Below, one piece after another: positions 6,523-7,470 of a DNA stretch of 7,470 nt. The notes beneath the pieces are model-generated. The model did not search any database. It was not told the origin of the DNA and saw only the letters and a list, made by a program, of their open reading frames with translations. This DNA is from Bacillota bacterium (GTDB lineage Bacteria; Bacillota; Clostridia; Oscillospirales; Oscillospiraceae). The stretch is taken from NCBI GenBank assembly GCA_023395775.1, contig JAEWYA010000147.1, forward strand, positions 1-7,470. Direction: 5' to 3'. The position numbers and the translations under genes were made by a program. Every line of letters starts with the position of its first letter. The stretch's first letter is position 1.

Positions 6523-6555
6523 CAATACAGGACTGTATTGCCCGATTCTGTTTTT
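6513..6555 (+). terminator. Riboswitch-controlled intrinsic terminator
   Basis: CAGGGTCGGGCAATACA (6513-6529) pairs without gaps with TGTATTGCCCGATTCTG (6534-6550), including two G-U pairs, around a four-base loop (6530-6533), and is followed by TTTTT (6551-6555). Its 5' arm overlaps the proposed P1 3' strand of the second glycine aptamer, so the terminator and the closed aptamer are mutually exclusive. Confidence 0.9.
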
Positions 6556-6614
6556 ACTTTTCTGAAACCCACGAAAGAAAGAGGGGATGGGGAACGCTAA
6601 GCGACCGTCATTAT

Positions 6615-7013
6615 TTGATTCTCACCAACAACCCACTGGTAAAAACCTGTATGGAGGGGCGGTATGCCGTCCGCTTTTTTGAGGATCTGACCCTTCGGGA
6701 GATTCTGGTGAAGGCGAGAGATATGGTTTACAATGGGCATACTCTGTATACGCACCCTCTGGCGGGCAGCGTGAAGCCAAACGAGACGCCTTATAAATCC
6801 GTGGTGGTGTCTCAAACGCCCAATGAATTTTCCCCGGAACAGGCGCAGATCATCGCCGGCAGCATCGAGGTCTGCGACAAGTTCAGCCCCCGGAACCGGA
6901 CGCTCACCCAGAAGGTGCTGGAGGATTTCCAACTGATCGACTATACCCTGCTCTCCGGCGCCTTGGGCTATGACGCTGCGGCGGGTCTTAGTAACGCGAC
7001 CAATAAAAAATGA
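6615..7013 (+). CDS. grdX: GrdX family protein of the glycine reductase operon
   Basis: GrdX is a small protein of unknown biochemical role, typically the first gene of grd operons. Family signatures are the N-terminal ILTNNPLV, then NGHTLYTHPLAGSVKPNETPYKS (about residues 40-62 from TTG), which I recognise as GrdX. From TTG 6615 the product is 132 residues. The start is unsettled: no ATG or GTG is available in this frame near the N-terminal motif, and TTG 6615 has no ribosome binding site at proper distance. An ATG at 6587, next to GAGGGG, is one frame off. Deleting one G from the run 6589-6592 would give MGTLSDRHYLILTNNP, a natural-looking GrdX start. The gene may therefore carry a one-base insertion or sequence error, or use a rare start. 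The stop at 7011-7013 precedes grdE closely. Confidence 0.85.
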   Translation: MILTNNPLVKTCMEGRYAVRFFEDLTLREILVKARDMVYNGHTLYTHPLAGSVKPNETPYKSVVVSQTPNEFSPEQAQIIAGSIEVCDKFSPRNRTLTQKVLEDFQLIDYTLLSGALGYDAAAGLSNATNKK

Positions 7014-7029
7014 AAAGGAGGTGCTCACT

Positions 7030-7470
7030 TTGAAATTGGAATTGGGTTTCATTCAGATCAGGGACATTCAATTTTCAAAGGAATGCAAGGTAGAAAGCGG
7101 AACGCTTTACGTCAATGCCGATGAAGTAAAGGACTTCATATTTCAGGACGACGACGTGAAGGCCTGTGTCAAGGCGGCGCACTTCGACATCGCAAAGCCC
7201 GGCGAGAGTGTGCGCATCACCCCGGTGAAGGACGTCATTGAGCCCCGCGTGAAGGTCGAAGGTCCCGGCGGCGAGTTCCCCGGCGTGATTGCAAAGGTGG
7301 ATACCGTCGGCTCCGGCAAGACCCATGTCCTGCGGGGAATGGCCATCGTCACCGCGGGCAAGATCGTCGGCTTCCAGGAGGGCATTATCGATATGGCCGG
7401 CCCCGGCGCAGCGTATACGCCGTTTTCGCAGCTTCTCAACCTCGTGATGGTCTGCGAGCCCGCCGAGGGC
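7030..7470 (+). CDS. grdE: Glycine reductase component B, GrdE-type proprotein (5' part)
   Basis: The frame starts at TTG 7030, eight bases after a perfect AAGGAGG (7015-7021), and is open to the window edge (147 codons). The sequence MKLELGFIQIRDIQF at the N-terminus, then PGESVRITPVKDVIEPRVKV, FPGVIAKVDTVGSGKTHVLRG and AGKIVGFQEGIIDMAG, match the GrdE/GrdG/GrdI family. In known members the proprotein is cleaved at an internal Cys to give a carbonyl-bearing subunit that binds the amine substrate. It works with selenoprotein GrdB, passing a carboxymethyl group to the GrdA selenocysteine and leading to acetyl phosphate and ammonia. The cleavage Cys lies beyond the window. The glycine riboswitch favours GrdE over the sarcosine or betaine paralogues. 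Confidence 0.93.
   Translation, partial: MKLELGFIQIRDIQFSKECKVESGTLYVNADEVKDFIFQDDDVKACVKAAHFDIAKPGESVRITPVKDVIEPRVKVEGPGGEFPGVIAKVDTVGSGKTHVLRGMAIVTAGKIVGFQEGIIDMAGPGAAYTPFSQLLNLVMVCEPAEG

Noticed and set aside
6345..6614. Open frame continuous with grdX reaching back to 6345.
   Set aside because: It runs through the glycine riboswitch and its terminator; the encoded peptide is basic and low in family signal.
416..7470. Search for in-frame UGA (Sec) codons within the genes of this window.
   Set aside because: selD has Cys at position 17, and selA, selB, the LysR gene, grdX and the visible part of grdE read without internal UGA. The expected selenoproteins (GrdA, GrdB) would lie beyond the window.

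Overview
This window looks like a chromosomal selenocysteine (Sec) region from an anaerobic, fairly GC-rich Bacillota of the Clostridia type. The evidence is the gene content (a full Sec cassette followed by the start of a glycine reductase operon), AGGAGG-type ribosome binding sites, sigma-A-type promoters and a tandem glycine riboswitch. A gut Oscillospirales-like host fits best. Synergistota, which also carry grd genes, cannot be excluded from sequence reading alone. The genes are GC-rich, while the intergenic stretch from about 6054 to 6330 is strikingly AT-rich.

Layout, all on the + strand. Positions 1-218 hold the unrecognised 3' end of a gene, closed by a hairpin terminator (247-291). 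A promoter (340-368) starts the Sec operon: selD (416-1456), selA (1526-2905) and selB (2902-4833; selA and selB overlap by ATGA). A second, near-consensus promoter (4910-4938) drives selC, the UCA-anticodon tRNA-Sec (4974-5070), which ends in an encoded CCA directly abutting a strong terminator (5071-5105). Next is a LysR-family regulator (5151-6053). An AT-rich regulatory stretch follows, with phased A/T tracts, a perfect 10-bp-arm dyad lying over a TATAAT box, and a possible 13-codon leader peptide. After it come a two-aptamer glycine riboswitch (about 6343-6522) with an overlapping intrinsic terminator (6513-6555), then grdX (about 6615-7013) and the first 147 codons of grdE (7030 onward, running off the window).

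How it fits together. SelD makes selenophosphate, SelA converts Ser-tRNA-Sec (the selC product) to Sec-tRNA-Sec, and SelB delivers it to in-frame UGA codons that have a SECIS hairpin. The main expected customer lies just downstream: glycine reductase, whose GrdA and GrdB subunits are selenoproteins in known systems. The grd operon appears to be gated twice: at initiation by a dyad of the LysR/OxyR type next to a LysR gene, and at elongation by glycine through the riboswitch. The catalytic parts belong to known families. The less expected items are the dyad on the -10 box, the leader peptide before the riboswitch, the out-of-frame start region of grdX, and a G-A opposition at the eighth acceptor pair of tRNA-Sec.
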